From Zeus faber (taxonomy: Eukaryota; Chordata; Actinopteri; Zeiformes; Zeidae): a stretch of DNA of 64,000 bases. The stretch lies in the NCBI GenBank assembly GCA_960531495.1, contig OY482850.1, positions 4,695,084 to 4,759,083 of the forward strand, in the 5' to 3' direction. The position numbers were made by a program, and so were the translations under genes. The notes under the pieces are model-generated. The model saw only the letters and a list, made by a program, of their open reading frames with translations, searched no databases and was not told the origin of the DNA. Shown here piece after piece: positions 23,190-36,948 of this stretch (its first letter is position 1; the number at the start of each line of letters is the position of its first letter).

Positions 23190-23454
23190 TGCTGTTCCTT
23201 TTCTGAAACTGTAGGCGATGAAAAACGCCTTTTAAGGGCATGAAGATTACTGCGAGAGAGAGAGGGAGCCGAGCTGGGTGTGTTGCATTGTAATGAAGAC
23301 GTGTGGGGCACACTCCCTTGCACACACCAGGGAATACAACGCCGTGCTCCAAGAGTGTTCAGTGTGAGCCTGCTCCAGGTAAATATTGAAGTGATACAAA
23401 TGAGTGAATGGACGATGATTCACTTTTGAGTAATGTGCAGTCTAGACTAGAGTC

Positions 23455-23545
23455 CTGATGATGGTTAGCAGGAGGGGGAAAAAGCCTAAGATTACCATGT
23501 GCAATGGTAAGCTTCGGCTGGAGTGGTGTAAAGCATGCGGGGCGA
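23455..23545 (+). mobile_element. Tc1-like transposase fragment beside a TATC array
   Basis: The plus strand encodes KPKITMCNGKLRLEWCKA, a recognisable piece of a fish Tc1-like transposase between its DNA-binding and catalytic parts. The same segment occurs at 50430-50820. It ends shortly after WCKA and is followed at 23557 by the TATC microsatellite. Confidence 0.7.
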
Positions 23546-23555
23546 TGAATCACGC

Positions 23556-23839
<284 letters not shown>

Positions 23840-26269
23840 CTGTCTACAGTCAAATAAAAACAAATACGTTTTTTCCAGAGAAGGTGGCAAATCCTATACA
23901 AATCACCCCCTTCAGATCTTTCCCCATGTATCTCTTGCTCATTCCCTACCTTACTGCCCATTGGTGGCTCTTGTTCTACCCCGCTGTCCCCCGCCCCCAT
24001 GCTTACTTCACGCAAGTACAGACAGAGCAGGGGGTGAAACATGGTGACTATAGTGTTTATACGCACAAGTTCCAATTAAAAAAAAAAAAAAAAAGGAAAA
24101 TAGAGAATCTTGGCTTGATGACTCTCTGAGAGTCACCGTATTGGTGGGAAGCTATCTACGGGTTTAGACTTGACTCTCTCTCTCTCTCTCTCTCTCTCAT
24201 AGTTCTTTTCACTCTTACCTCTTAAACTTACTTATACCCCCTCCCACCCAATGTCCCTATATGGTAAAAGGTTTGTGGGCTGATTGCCTGCACAGGAAAT
24301 GCATCACTTGAGTATTTTGTAAACTAAATGAAAAGAGGAAACAACGGAATGTTTAAGGATAATGGAGCTTTGCCGATATGTTGATTCCTTGAAATTAAAT
24401 CAATAATGTGAGATATGAGACTAGACATCATCTGGGATTTTAGGTTATTGTAGCGCTCTGATCAAATTAAAAATAAAGTTATTATTAAATGACTTTCTCA
24501 TCTTTTTAGTGTGAGAAGTTATGGTTAAAGCTTCAAATGTCATCATGTTGTTAACAGTCTTTAATTGTATTTGTTTACTATTATTATCTTAACTTTTCTA
24601 TGCACAGTATCACTAAATGAGGCACTGTTTGATAAGGACCAAAATTTCGAATATATTTCCAGTAAAACTACAGGTTCAAAAACATTGCAAGTATGACCTC
24701 ACAAACATTTGCCTGAGCCCTTTGCATTTGTTTTCTCAGGGATTTGAATCTGAGGCGGACTCTTTTCAATCTTTAGGCAATTTTTAGGCGGGGGGGGGGT
24801 TCTCAAAGAAAACCTAACAACTTCCTCTTCGTCATACGTTGCGTGGGTGTGCGGGTGGGTGTACCACAATGTACCACCGTTTTGGAGTGGGGGGTTTCAT
24901 AGAAGCTGATCATCACATTTTCAGTTGATGGCCAGGCTTAATGATGAATCCGCTTAACACTCCTTTATACCACATTCTACAAACAGCAGTTTAACAGAAC
25001 TTCCTTCGTTTTCCCACTTCCTATGTGGGTGACGGGACTTCATCACGGGGCTCATAACCATAAGCTGAAACCTTCTTTTTCACTTAGAAGTGTAGCCTTT
25101 CCCAAGTTTAACCACTGATTTGTTAGGAAACGGACACAGCCAGCCCATTGAGTCCCCGATGGACCGACTGCAGCCCGTTTTAGGCTGTTTCACTGCCACG
25201 TAACTGCATGCCAGGAGCTGCTCCGAGTGAATCAGACTTCCCTTGCATTACTACCTATCCTGTTGTTAGCCAAACAGGTTCCGCGAACGTGTTTAAAGTC
25301 TCTATGTCAATCAATGAAAGAGTGTTGTGATCACACTTTTAACTAATGTTCTTCCATAATGTATTCCCCCATCCCCAATATTCATGTATATGATTAATGT
25401 CATACACAAATCTGAACCCTGTTCGTTTACCAAAACCTGCTGTCACCATTCGGTCATGGAGTGAATTAGAATGACAATAAAACGCCCAGCCGCTCATTTT
25501 GAGAAGGTCTCATTTTATAGGTCCATGTGCAGGGGGTGGACCTTTAACAATATCCATTTCTTTAATCTGGGGAGAAATGTTAACGGCTCTGAGAGTGGTG
25601 CAGGATCCATAAATTAATAACTATTTTACTTGGGACGGGACGGGACGGGGGGTCACTGATCCGTGCAGCGCGGAGAGTTATAGTTTAATTAAAAGCTGAG
25701 AAATGAAGTTATCAAGCTGGACTGAGGGGCGGGGCGCAAAGATGAATGACCTTTTCAATCAAATAGAAAAGAAGAGACAATGTGGGTTAGGAGGTGGAGG
25801 GAGAAAGAATGCAAGAGAGGCAGAAAGGGCCAGAGAGCAGAGTTATGTAAGGGATCGGCTGGTCTGCTAGAGAGAGAGAGAGAGAGAGAGAGACAAAGGA
25901 AAAATGCTAAGTCAGGCAAGGAGGGGTTGCCTGAAGGTAGGAGATGTGCGGTCTGGGTGGCGGCAGTGTGGACCCTGTCATGTGACCCTCACGGGAGTTT
26001 CCAGGAAGAAGGCAAGACAGTGCAGAAGCTCTCCTCAGTCTGTATTATAGGGTTTGGTGATGTTTATGAATGACCTGATACAATGTTAACCCTTAAAATA
26101 AATAATGAAACAATGGAAATTAGCTTTTGTATTGCAAGATCAAAATTGCAAGACTGCGCTAATTCATTTAATTCAACTGTTCTAGCCATATCGGCAGCTT
26201 TGTGTTCATCAGAGCAAGTCTGAAGGTGACGACTAGAAGTAGTGATGAAAGATTCAACTCTTTCTTGAG

Positions 26270-26510
26270 ATTTGGTTCTTGACAAGTGACTCAGTAAAAC
26301 GAGTCATTCCATTTTCTGACTCTTTCTTCATTTGATTGGTATAGTGCACGTTGAGCGAGAGAGGACTGAACGAGAGTTCCTTTTTTCAGTCTTGGAAATG
26401 AACATTTACTCTCTCGCCCACTCTTTTGTAGGAGCGACTCCCGGCTCCCGAGTCATTTAAAAGAGTTGTTCACTATGAACAACTCTTTTGTATCACGAGT
26501 CTTGCTTCCC
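26270..26510. mobile_element. hAT-like non-autonomous element remnant
   Basis: Repeated GAGTCATT and AAAAGAGT motifs, with a perfect hairpin at 26459-26489 (14-nt arms AAAAGAGTTGTTCA, 3-nt loop). This layout is typical of short hAT MITEs in fish. Similar GAGTC/AAAAGAGT sequences are at 63440-63500 and 63755. Ends and the 8-bp target duplication were not resolved. Confidence 0.45.
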
Positions 26511-26570
26511 TATTTGTAGGACATAATAATAAGCACAGTTATACATGTTCCTGACGTTTTTGGCTAACCT

Positions 26571-27092
26571 GTGCCAGAGGGCCCTGAACACGCCACTTGG
26601 GTGGCGGGTGGTAGGTGAAACTGCCAGACCGGCACCTATACAGGGACTCTCTAGCATGGGGAAGGGACACAGAAGGGCAGTCCGAAGATGCCTTGGAGCC
26701 ACCAGCGGGTCAACGGGCGGCCCCAGCAACAACTCTGTCCCGACTGGCAGCAGCAGCACCCAGGGTGTCCGGCAGAGGACTGGGGAAGAAGCGGCCGCAG
26801 CAACCACCACGGGTAACCGCCTCCTCCGCCCAGCAGCCACCGCTGGGACCATCCAGCAGCCCAGCAGCCTAGCAGCCAGGCCACCCCTCCAAGCAGCCGC
26901 TGTAACAACCAAGTCTGGGCACGCCTTCACCAGCCAGCACAGACGCCCGTGCCACGACACATGCTATCTGCTCCTGGGCTATATCCAACTGGCCCACTCT
27001 ATCCAATAAACTGGTGTCTACAACCCCGTCTCTGTCCCGGAGGTCCCTGAAAACGGCCCTTGGGTGGCACGTGGATGGCGAAACTGCCACAG
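26571..27092. repeat. GC-rich unit bounded by about 50-bp direct repeats
   Basis: CCCTGAACACGCCACTTGGG and its continuation to GAAACTGCCAG (26571-26627) recur, diverged, at 27036-27092 (CCCTGAAAACGGCCCTTGGG to GAAACTGCCAC). The about 410 bp between are GC-rich and CAG/CCA-rich, with a 154-codon plus-strand frame rich in Ala, Pro, Gln and Ser, and an AATAAA at 27005. It could be a retroelement fragment or a two-unit tandem repeat; I recognise no domain. Confidence 0.5.
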
Positions 27093-28873
27093 CAATCCAG
27101 TGGTAAAATATCAGATAAAATAGCAATAATATATTTTTAGTGGAGTACAACAGTAGAAATAGTGACGTATACAGGTCTATTTGTAAAAAAACAATCCATG
27201 AGTAATCACCTTGCAAGGTGGGTTTTTTTTGACGGAAACCCTGGAGGTCCCAAGACCGCACGCTGAGAACCACTACACTAATAGATGGTTCTTTAAAGAG
27301 AATTTGTCTGAAAGTTTTTTTTGTGAAATGGAAAAAAATGTTTCTTCCACAGCATCATTCTAAAGAATTTTCAGCTCCAGTTGACCCCTTTTTTTCGATG
27401 CGTATGAATTTTCCAGTGGGACCATTACACCTCATGAAGCCGGTCATTTTATTTCATTGGTCAATTGTCTAACTGTTAACTGGTTTCCTGGATGAGTGCT
27501 GGTTTCCTGAAAATCTTTACAAATAAATGAACTCCAGAGAGCAACACTGAACAATTTTCTTTTCCTCCTTTGCGTGGTTTCCTTTGCTGAGTCTTGATTT
27601 ATTCTCAGCCTCTCGGGCGACCTTTGGAATGGGAAGTAAGCAGCCAATTTCATCTTCCTGTCGTAACAGAAATACAGATAAGGTCCCCAGTGTAACTCGT
27701 ACTACTTTGTCTCAAATCAGCTGACTTATGTATTGTTTTTTTTAATGAGTAGGTATGAAATGCATTAATGACACCCAAGATATTAAAAATACTCAGGCCG
27801 ACCTTTTGTTTGGTCATCCCAATTCCCATTTGGTTTATCCCAATTCCCGAAGGTCAAATCCAGCACAGTAAAATAGACTTTTTCTTGAAGCCCTTGTAGG
27901 GACAGCGACAATGTTATTTACTGTACATGACTGCCCATTTTCTAATTGGAAACATCAACAAAGGCCAACAAAACTTTGCCTGTCTGAAAGGCCATCTTAG
28001 TTACAGGTCATAAAGGTTTCAAGTGGTTGGTCTCAACTGGCAGTTGCTCTTGGCAAATCAGATTTCCCTTGTGTTAATATCTATCATGCGATCAGCCGGT
28101 CAGGTTCCACTTTGCGCCCCAGTATCTGACATCATATTCTTAACTGATCTCATATACGCCATATAAATTAATTGGACCGCTTGGAAAGAAAAACAAAAGG
28201 ATTTTAATATTTGTTTACTTATTCAAGCCATTCTTGTGGAAAACGTTGTTCTTTTACCTCTCCGATTTGCAATCAACTTAACTGCAACATATATACAATA
28301 TATAACGCACATGAAAGTACACTACAATATATTGCAAGCGGAGCGGGGGGAATGCTTATGCCAAAGCTTATGTTTGTTTAAAGTTTATATTTAAAGTCAT
28401 TGTGTAATTAAACAACACAACATTCCCCCACAGGTCAAAAAAACACTGAAGGCAAATACCGTTTACACCTTAAGTAGTATGACAGCCCGGAAATTGTGAG
28501 ACATTTATACAGGTCAAGCTTTCAGCCCGGTCGTAAACTGGCATCTCCGACATTGATTCAGACACGCCTGGGTTCAGTGGGTTAGGTGGAGAGTGGGGTT
28601 TGGGTGCAAAAGATTGGATGGCGCAGCCTTCTGCTCGTTAGTTATTGACAATGGCACCTCTGTGCCAACCCTCCTCCCCTGAGTTGCACACAGGAACATT
28701 TAGAAGTGACCTGTTCGCCAACCACCACCCCCCCCCCCCCACACCACCACCACCAACCGACTCCCTCCCAATTTGTCCTTTTCCACATTCGCCCCGGTTT
28801 CAGTATCTTATACCCCCCCCACTTTACCCCCAATGCACTCACCCTCCTCTGGACACATGCGCCCCCCCCCTTG

Positions 28874-28905
<32 letters not shown>

Positions 28906-29255
28906 GTATCTCCTCTGTTCCCCTTTGTTTGGGGTCCCCGAATGCATTGCAGCATTGCTCACAGCCCCGCCCCCCCACCCCTTGGCGGGCCCCACCCGGC
29001 TCTCCAGAGCGTGTTGTGGGCTGGGAAGGGATGAGCTCATCCTCCAGCGGAGTGACGGCCCGTTGTTCTCGCCGTCCCTCGAAACAGATGACTACGAAAC
29101 TGCACTGGACCCAGGCACGGTGTAACTAAATTCAGTGCTTCATCCACTGAGACGGAAGGCTGAGACGAGCAGAGTTGAAAAGAAAAACAATGTTGGGAAA
29201 CAGACACACATTTTGATGTGTATACACAATTCACAAAGATGTTATTGAGGGCATT

Positions 29256-29290
<35 letters not shown>

Positions 29291-29694
29291 CTCTCCCTCT
29301 CACACACACACACACACACACACATGAAAAGAGCACATGACTTTACGTGGGTTCGAAAATGTGCCGAGCAGAGGTCTGAGGAATGCAGGAAGCATCTGAG
29401 TGGTATCGCTGTCAGGAACTGCTGCCAGAATGCCTCTATGAACGGCCCTTAACAGGTCCTTTATGCTTTATGCTCCTAAACCCCCCCGTCTCCCTTTTAG
29501 CTCTGCGTCACATTAGCCTTTTAGTCCGTATTCTTCTGTACAGCTTCAGTCGTCAGCGAGACCATGCCAGCATAAACTTTTAAGCACCAACACATTGTGT
29601 GATGTTCCTCTGCCTGCGTTTACCTTTGGCCCAGCTGAGCAGACATGCGTTAGGACATGCAGGTCTCACCAGGAAACGCTTAACATGAAGGGAA

Positions 29695-29731
<37 letters not shown>

Positions 29732-29815
29732 AACTTTGGTAACTTTGGTTCCTTCGACCAAAGTCACTTTTTCAGGGTTTCGTTCACTTCGGAAACATCT
29801 TGGTAACTCTCCTTA

Positions 29816-30300
29816 AGTTAGTCTGCAAGTGGAGTTCAAGTTCTCAACCTGCAATTCAACTCTATTAATTCTTTAATCATCAAGAACTGCTGCAATAACT
29901 CTGTCCTGTGGACGACCTGTAGAACGACGGGCACAGTTTTTGGTTATGGAGAGCCACTACCAACCCACCTCTTTGGAGAACTATTTATCATGTTTGGGTC
30001 TATAAACAACTGATCACTCCTCCAAGAGGGGGAGAATCACTACGGTGAGACAAATAAACATAGAACCAAACAACAACATGTACATGGAAAAACCAAAGCA
30101 TAGAAACAAACAACAACATGTACACAGAAAAACAAACATCAAACGACAAAATGTATCGAAAAAACAGAGTTGATTAGGTCCAGGAAAACTGGAACAGCAA
30201 TTGGGCACGTGGCCTCTTCCTGTTATTGTTATGGCAGCAAATGAGGATGAGAAGGAGAAGGATGTAACCTGGAGGGTGTTTGGTCATGTTCAAAGCAGGT
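29816..30300 (-). mobile_element. L1/Tx1-type LINE 3' end, copy B (reverse)
   Basis: Reverse complement of the 3' UTR-like segment in copies at 1660-2135 and 33960-34450; shared landmarks include CCTCTTTGGAGA, GTGAGACAAATAAACA and CACGTGGCCTCTTCC. The 5' neighbour on its own strand is a TG microsatellite (30336-30416) and GC-rich sequence to about 30900, matching the GC-rich block upstream of the other tails. Confidence 0.75.
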
Positions 30301-30333
30301 GTTGGTGGTGTGTGTGTACTTGTGGTGATACCG

Positions 30334-30335
<2 letters not shown>

Positions 30336-30407
<72 letters not shown>

Positions 30408-30416
30408 TGTGTGTGT
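30336..30416. repeat. (TG)n microsatellite within LINE copy B
   Basis: About 40 TG units with one AT interruption at 30401, located between the 3' UTR-like part and the GC-rich block of the reverse LINE copy. The corresponding place in copy A has short CA runs (about 1620-1640), so the repeat probably expanded from sequence inside the element. Confidence 0.95.
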
Positions 30417-31139
30417 ACAGATGTACAGGACTTATCCCAATTGGTTCTGGTGTATAAGGTTGGCATTACGTCGTGGCATCTCCAAACAGCGGAAAAGCCG
30501 TACAGACACACCACGGCCGCAGCCAAGCCAGGAGCACCCTGCCCTGCAGCTACATAAGAGGCCGGAAGCCCGTAAGGCAACCCCCACAACCGGCCCCGAG
30601 GAGCATAACCCAGTGCCAGAGAACGCGAGGAGACCCCTCACCCCTGAGTTGCACACATACAACCAACCCCCATGAGTAGACACAAGACACAGTCACAGAA
30701 CCCGGGCCCCAGGCGCCAGGCACGGACCACAGGTCCGGAGCCAGGTCCAGAGCCGACAGACCGAGACCCCGACACCGCGCCCAAACCACCCGCCCCACAG
30801 GCGAGCCAGCGGGACCCCCGCGGCCCGCACAAGAGCGAGGCCCACCCCACCACAGCCAACCAGATGCCACCCGGCCGTGAGATTTCAATATCTTTTGATT
30901 GTGGAGTGTGGTGGACCTCCGCCTGCCTCCTATTACTTATTCCCTGGCCCAACACCAGTACGCACCCTCACACAGAGTTATATCTAAAGTTCTGGCAAAG
31001 ACAACCCCATGTATACTTCATATTTACATATTGTTTTGTGTTCATATTGTACACATTGTTTTTCCTTTTTTATTTATTTTTTTAAACCTGTGCTGTCAGC
31101 ATGCTGGGCACACAGCACATAATATTCGTATGCAATTTC

Positions 31140-31375
31140 ATCTAGGACAGAGTTAGTCTGCAAGTGGAGTTCTAGTTCTCAATCTGCTGCAATAACTATG
31201 TCCTGTGGATGACCTGTGGGATGACAAGCGCACAGCTTTTTGTCACAAAGAACCGCCCCCTCTTTGGAGAGTGATCTTACCATGTTTTGATCTATAAACA
31301 ACTAATCACCGTTACTTCTCCAAGAGGAGGAAATCAACACGGGTGAGACAAATAAACATATAGCCAAAATCATCT
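31140..31375 (-). mobile_element. L1/Tx1-type LINE 3' end, short copy C (reverse)
   Basis: Reverse copy of the same tail: CTAGGACAGAGTTAGTCTGC at the start, then the CCTGTGGATGACCTGT and CCTCTTTGGAGA landmarks. It lies directly upstream of, and head-to-head with, the plus-strand LINE coding remnant starting at about 31385. Confidence 0.7.
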
Positions 31376-31384
31376 ACATGGATA

Positions 31385-33620
31385 AACATAAACATAGAAA
31401 AATCAGGTGTCTTGAAAAAGTAATTCCATTTATAATTCACCCAGACCAAACAGGCTTTGTCAATGGCAGACACTTATCCAGCAATATACGTCGTTTGTTC
31501 AGTCTGATCAGCATATATCAAAGGAACAACTTAAATACCGTTATTGCTTCTTTAGATGCTGTAAAAGCATTTCACAAAGTGAATTGGACATATCTCTTTT
31601 CCACCCTCAACAAATTTGGCTTCGGAGAGTCACTCATTCAATGGATCAGAATTTCGCGCAACTCACCATCTGCTTCTATCATCACCAATGGTTACACTTC
31701 ACAGCGTATCACTGTACAACATGGTACAAGACAAGGATGTCCGTTCTCCCCTTTACTATTTGCCATCTTCATTGAACACCTCGTGGCGGCCATCCATCAA
31801 AACAGTCATATCATTGGCATACAAACAGCAAACTTTGTTCACAAAATCAGTTTGTATGCTGACAATATTTTGTTGTATTTACGGAACCCAATATCATCCC
31901 TACCGGAAATGTTCAATCTTATATCTAAATTTCTGGCTATCTTAGACTATTTAAGTTCAGGAGATAGAGCAGGCCATCTAGCAAGCAGAAGGTTGCTGAT
32001 TCAATCCCAGGCTCCACCTGGTAGCGTGCTGATGTGTCCTTGAGCAAGACACTTAACCCCCTAACTGCTCCCTCTACATGGCAGCCCACTGTTCCTAGAT
32101 ACGTCAGATACTAGGATGGGTAAATGCAAAGAAAGTGTGAATTTCCCCGTTTTGGGATTGATAAGGATTAATTAATTAATTAACCACAGTCTTACAACTC
32201 AGAAGGGAAGACCGGAATGGTGTAACCCAGAAATTTCCCTTAACCATCACAATGGGCAACATAAGATAACTTGGTATTGATATCTCCACCAATCTGTCAG
32301 ATTTGTTTACCCTTAACTTTATTCCATTGCTCAAATCCATTGAAGAAGACCTCATTCGATGGAACAATCTACCCATCTCACTAATTGGTAGGATAGCAGC
32401 AGTGAAAATGAATATACAACCAAAAATAAACTATATATTTCCAATGACCCCTGTTCAACCAACAGTAAATTGGTTGAATACTCTAGACTCAATAATCAAT
32501 TAACTATATTGGAAATACAAGAAATCGAGAATTAAACCATCAACACTATAGAAAAACAAAGACTTTGGAGGCCTAGCAGCCTCAAACTTCAGATACTATT
32601 ATTTAGCAAACCATCTTCAATTTATTATTAAATGGTTACAACCAGAGCAACAACTGGGCCATGGATGGCGAGACATCGAACAAACAGAATGACAGGAGTT
32701 ATCAATATCTGATCTCCCATTCCTTACTGAATCAATAAGGAAACATAATTGCTTTAAAAACCCATTCATCGCAATAACTCTGTCAGCCTGGTGGAGATTC
32801 AACAAACTCAGTGTTCACACTCTATCTCCAAACAAATTCACAAAATCACTCTTTCTGGTTAAAACAGACCAATAATCTCCAGGTCTTGGAAAAGACAGGG
32901 AACTACTAAGCTGGAACACATTTTTGATATATACTGTATATATGGCTATAGGATATATGAATATATAGTATATCCATCCCGACCTTGACCCAAAGGTATA
33001 ATATTGGTGGCCACAGTTTCCTGCAATTCCTTCAATACAGCAGTCTCAAAAAGTTTAAATCAATTTGACATCCTACATCATCAACATCCTACAACCACCT
33101 CCGATGATTTAACATCTTACTCATATAGGCCATTTAAAAAATCCCTTTTCCAGAATATACAAACATTTATAAAAAACAGATGACCCTTTATCTTTTTTCC
33201 TACCATGGAATGGGAAAGGGACCTTGCTGACCTTGCACCTATATCAACCAGTGGAATCTTATTTGCAACAACACCTTTTCTATGAACTGCAATTCCAAAA
33301 TGCAACTGCCCACCAATCCAAACACTCTTGACCAACATCACCAAAAAGCTATCAACCCTTCTGGGTCACAGCATTTCAGTTTTCCCATCCATATGTCTCC
33401 TCAGTGACCTCTCCTCAGTTGACTCACCACTTAAACACCACCAATTGCCAAGAAAATAATATTACTCAATTGGAAAAACAGAGATAATCTCACCACATCC
33501 CAATGGTTACATTTATTAATAGAATACATCTCAATGGAAAAACTATTGGCAAAATCCTAAAACAAAGGTGATTCATTTAATGAAATATGGGCTACTTTTA
33601 TCACTAACATAACTCAATCC
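31385..33620 (+). pseudogene. Decayed LINE (L1/Tx1 clade) ORF2 reverse transcriptase
   Basis: A 5'-truncated non-LTR reverse transcriptase. Visible in order: HPDQTGFVNGR, a degraded DAVKAFHKVNW (normally DAEKAFDRVEW), HGTRQGCPFSPLLFAIFIE, and YADNILLYL in place of the catalytic YADD. After a SINE insertion (31960-32183) come YLGIDIS and EEDLIRWNNLPISLIGR, then QPKINYIFP, and a further 3' region broken by stops. Loss of the second catalytic Asp, multiple stops and no endonuclease domain make it inactive. The order of motifs fits L1-like rather than RTE or CR1 elements. Confidence 0.9.
31960..32183 (+). mobile_element. tRNA-derived SINE inserted in the LINE ORF2
   Basis: TAGAGCAGGCCATCTAGCA, box-B-like GATTCAATCCC and CTTGAGCAAGACACTTAACC, ending in GATAAGGATTAATTAATTAA. 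The head matches the SINE at 13014-13240, but the 3' part differs, as expected for families sharing a head. It splits the reverse transcriptase between LAILDYL and the YLGIDIS strand, so it inserted after the LINE. Confidence 0.8.
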
Positions 33621-33639
33621 ATTTATACTTGAGTCTTCC

Positions 33640-34470
33640 TATGTCGTCCGTGGTGGTTAGTTCGGGGGGTCACAGGCTCCACAGGCATGTTAGGGGGGCT
33701 GGGTGGTGGCGATTGCCGGTTTCGGGTTTGGGTCTTGGCCCGGTTGGCTTGCCGCTGGGGTCGCCCGTCCCATGGGCGGGGTGGTGGGGCATGCGTGTGC
33801 TTCTGCATCGCGTGGGGGGGGTGACCCGCCGGGGCTGGTTAGACGTTCCCTCTAGTCCTGTGACCCGGGCGGGGACCTGAGCCCGGCCAGGTGCACTCAG
33901 CATGAGCTCCCCATGTGGTCTCATCCCAGGCACCCTCACCACCTGTAACTGCTTTTAACACACTCCAACACTCTCCTGGTTACATCCCTATCCTTTCCTC
34001 CCTCATTTACTGCCATAACAATAACAGGAAGAGGCCACGTGCCCAATTGCTGTTCCAGTTTTCCTGGACTTAATTAACTTTTTTTTGACACGTTGTAGTC
34101 CGATGTTTGTTTTTCTGTGTACATGTTGTTTGGTTTTATGTTAATTTGTCTCACCCGTGGTGATTCCTCCCCTCTTGGAGTAGTGATTAGTTGTTTATAG
34201 ATCCGAAACATAGTAAAATAGCTCTCCAAAGAGGGGGATTGGTGGTGGTTCTCCATAACAAAAAACTGTCTTCTTGTCATCCTACTGGTCGTCCACAGGA
34301 CAGTTATTGCAGCAGTTCTTGATGATTAAATAATTAATAAAGAGTTGCATTGCAGGTTGAGAACTCCACTTGCAGACTAACTCTGTTCTAGATGCAATGG
34401 CCTACAAATACTCTGGGTTGTACACCCAGCGTGCTGATATCACGGGTAAAAAAAAATTAAAAACATTTTA
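33640..34470 (+). mobile_element. L1/Tx1-type LINE 3' region, copy D, following its ORF2
   Basis: A GC-rich block (33640-33950; GGGTTTGGGTCTTGGCCCGG) is followed by the shared 3' UTR-like segment (33960-34450) and an A-rich end at 34446-34478. Because it continues the ORF2 remnant on the same strand, this copy links the orphan tails elsewhere in the window to one LINE family. Confidence 0.75.
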
Positions 34471-34489
34471 AAAAGGAAAAAGAAACATC

Positions 34490-34690
34490 AGGCAACAACC
34501 TATATCAACAAAACAGAGTTAATTAAGTCCAAGAAAATTGGAACAGCAATTCCGCACATGGCCTCTTACTGTGATAGTTATGGCAGTAAATGAGGGAGAA
34601 AGGGAGAGGGGTGTAACCAGGAGGGTGTTCGGGGGTGTGTTCAAAGTAGGTGCTGGTGTGGGATACACATTGGATGCCATATACATTGTT
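34490..34690 (-). mobile_element. L1/Tx1-type LINE 3' fragment, copy E (reverse)
   Basis: Reverse copy of the middle part of the same tail (GGAACAGCAATTCCGCACATG, GGGTGTAACCAGGAGGGTGT), directly following copy D tail-to-tail. The most terminal part of the tail is absent. Confidence 0.65.

Positions 34691-36948
<2,258 letters not shown>

Noticed and set aside
23029..23214. Short frame with poly-Gln
   Set aside because: The poly-Gln is the CAG repeat; flanks show no protein-like or spliced sequence.
26545..27009. 154-codon plus-strand frame
   Set aside because: Open because of GC-rich CAG/CCA sequence; no domain, and an equally long frame exists on the other strand. Kept only as a repeat unit.
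31385..34470. Retrovirus or LTR element
   Set aside because: Reverse transcriptase motifs are of the non-LTR (L1) type; no LTRs, protease or integrase.
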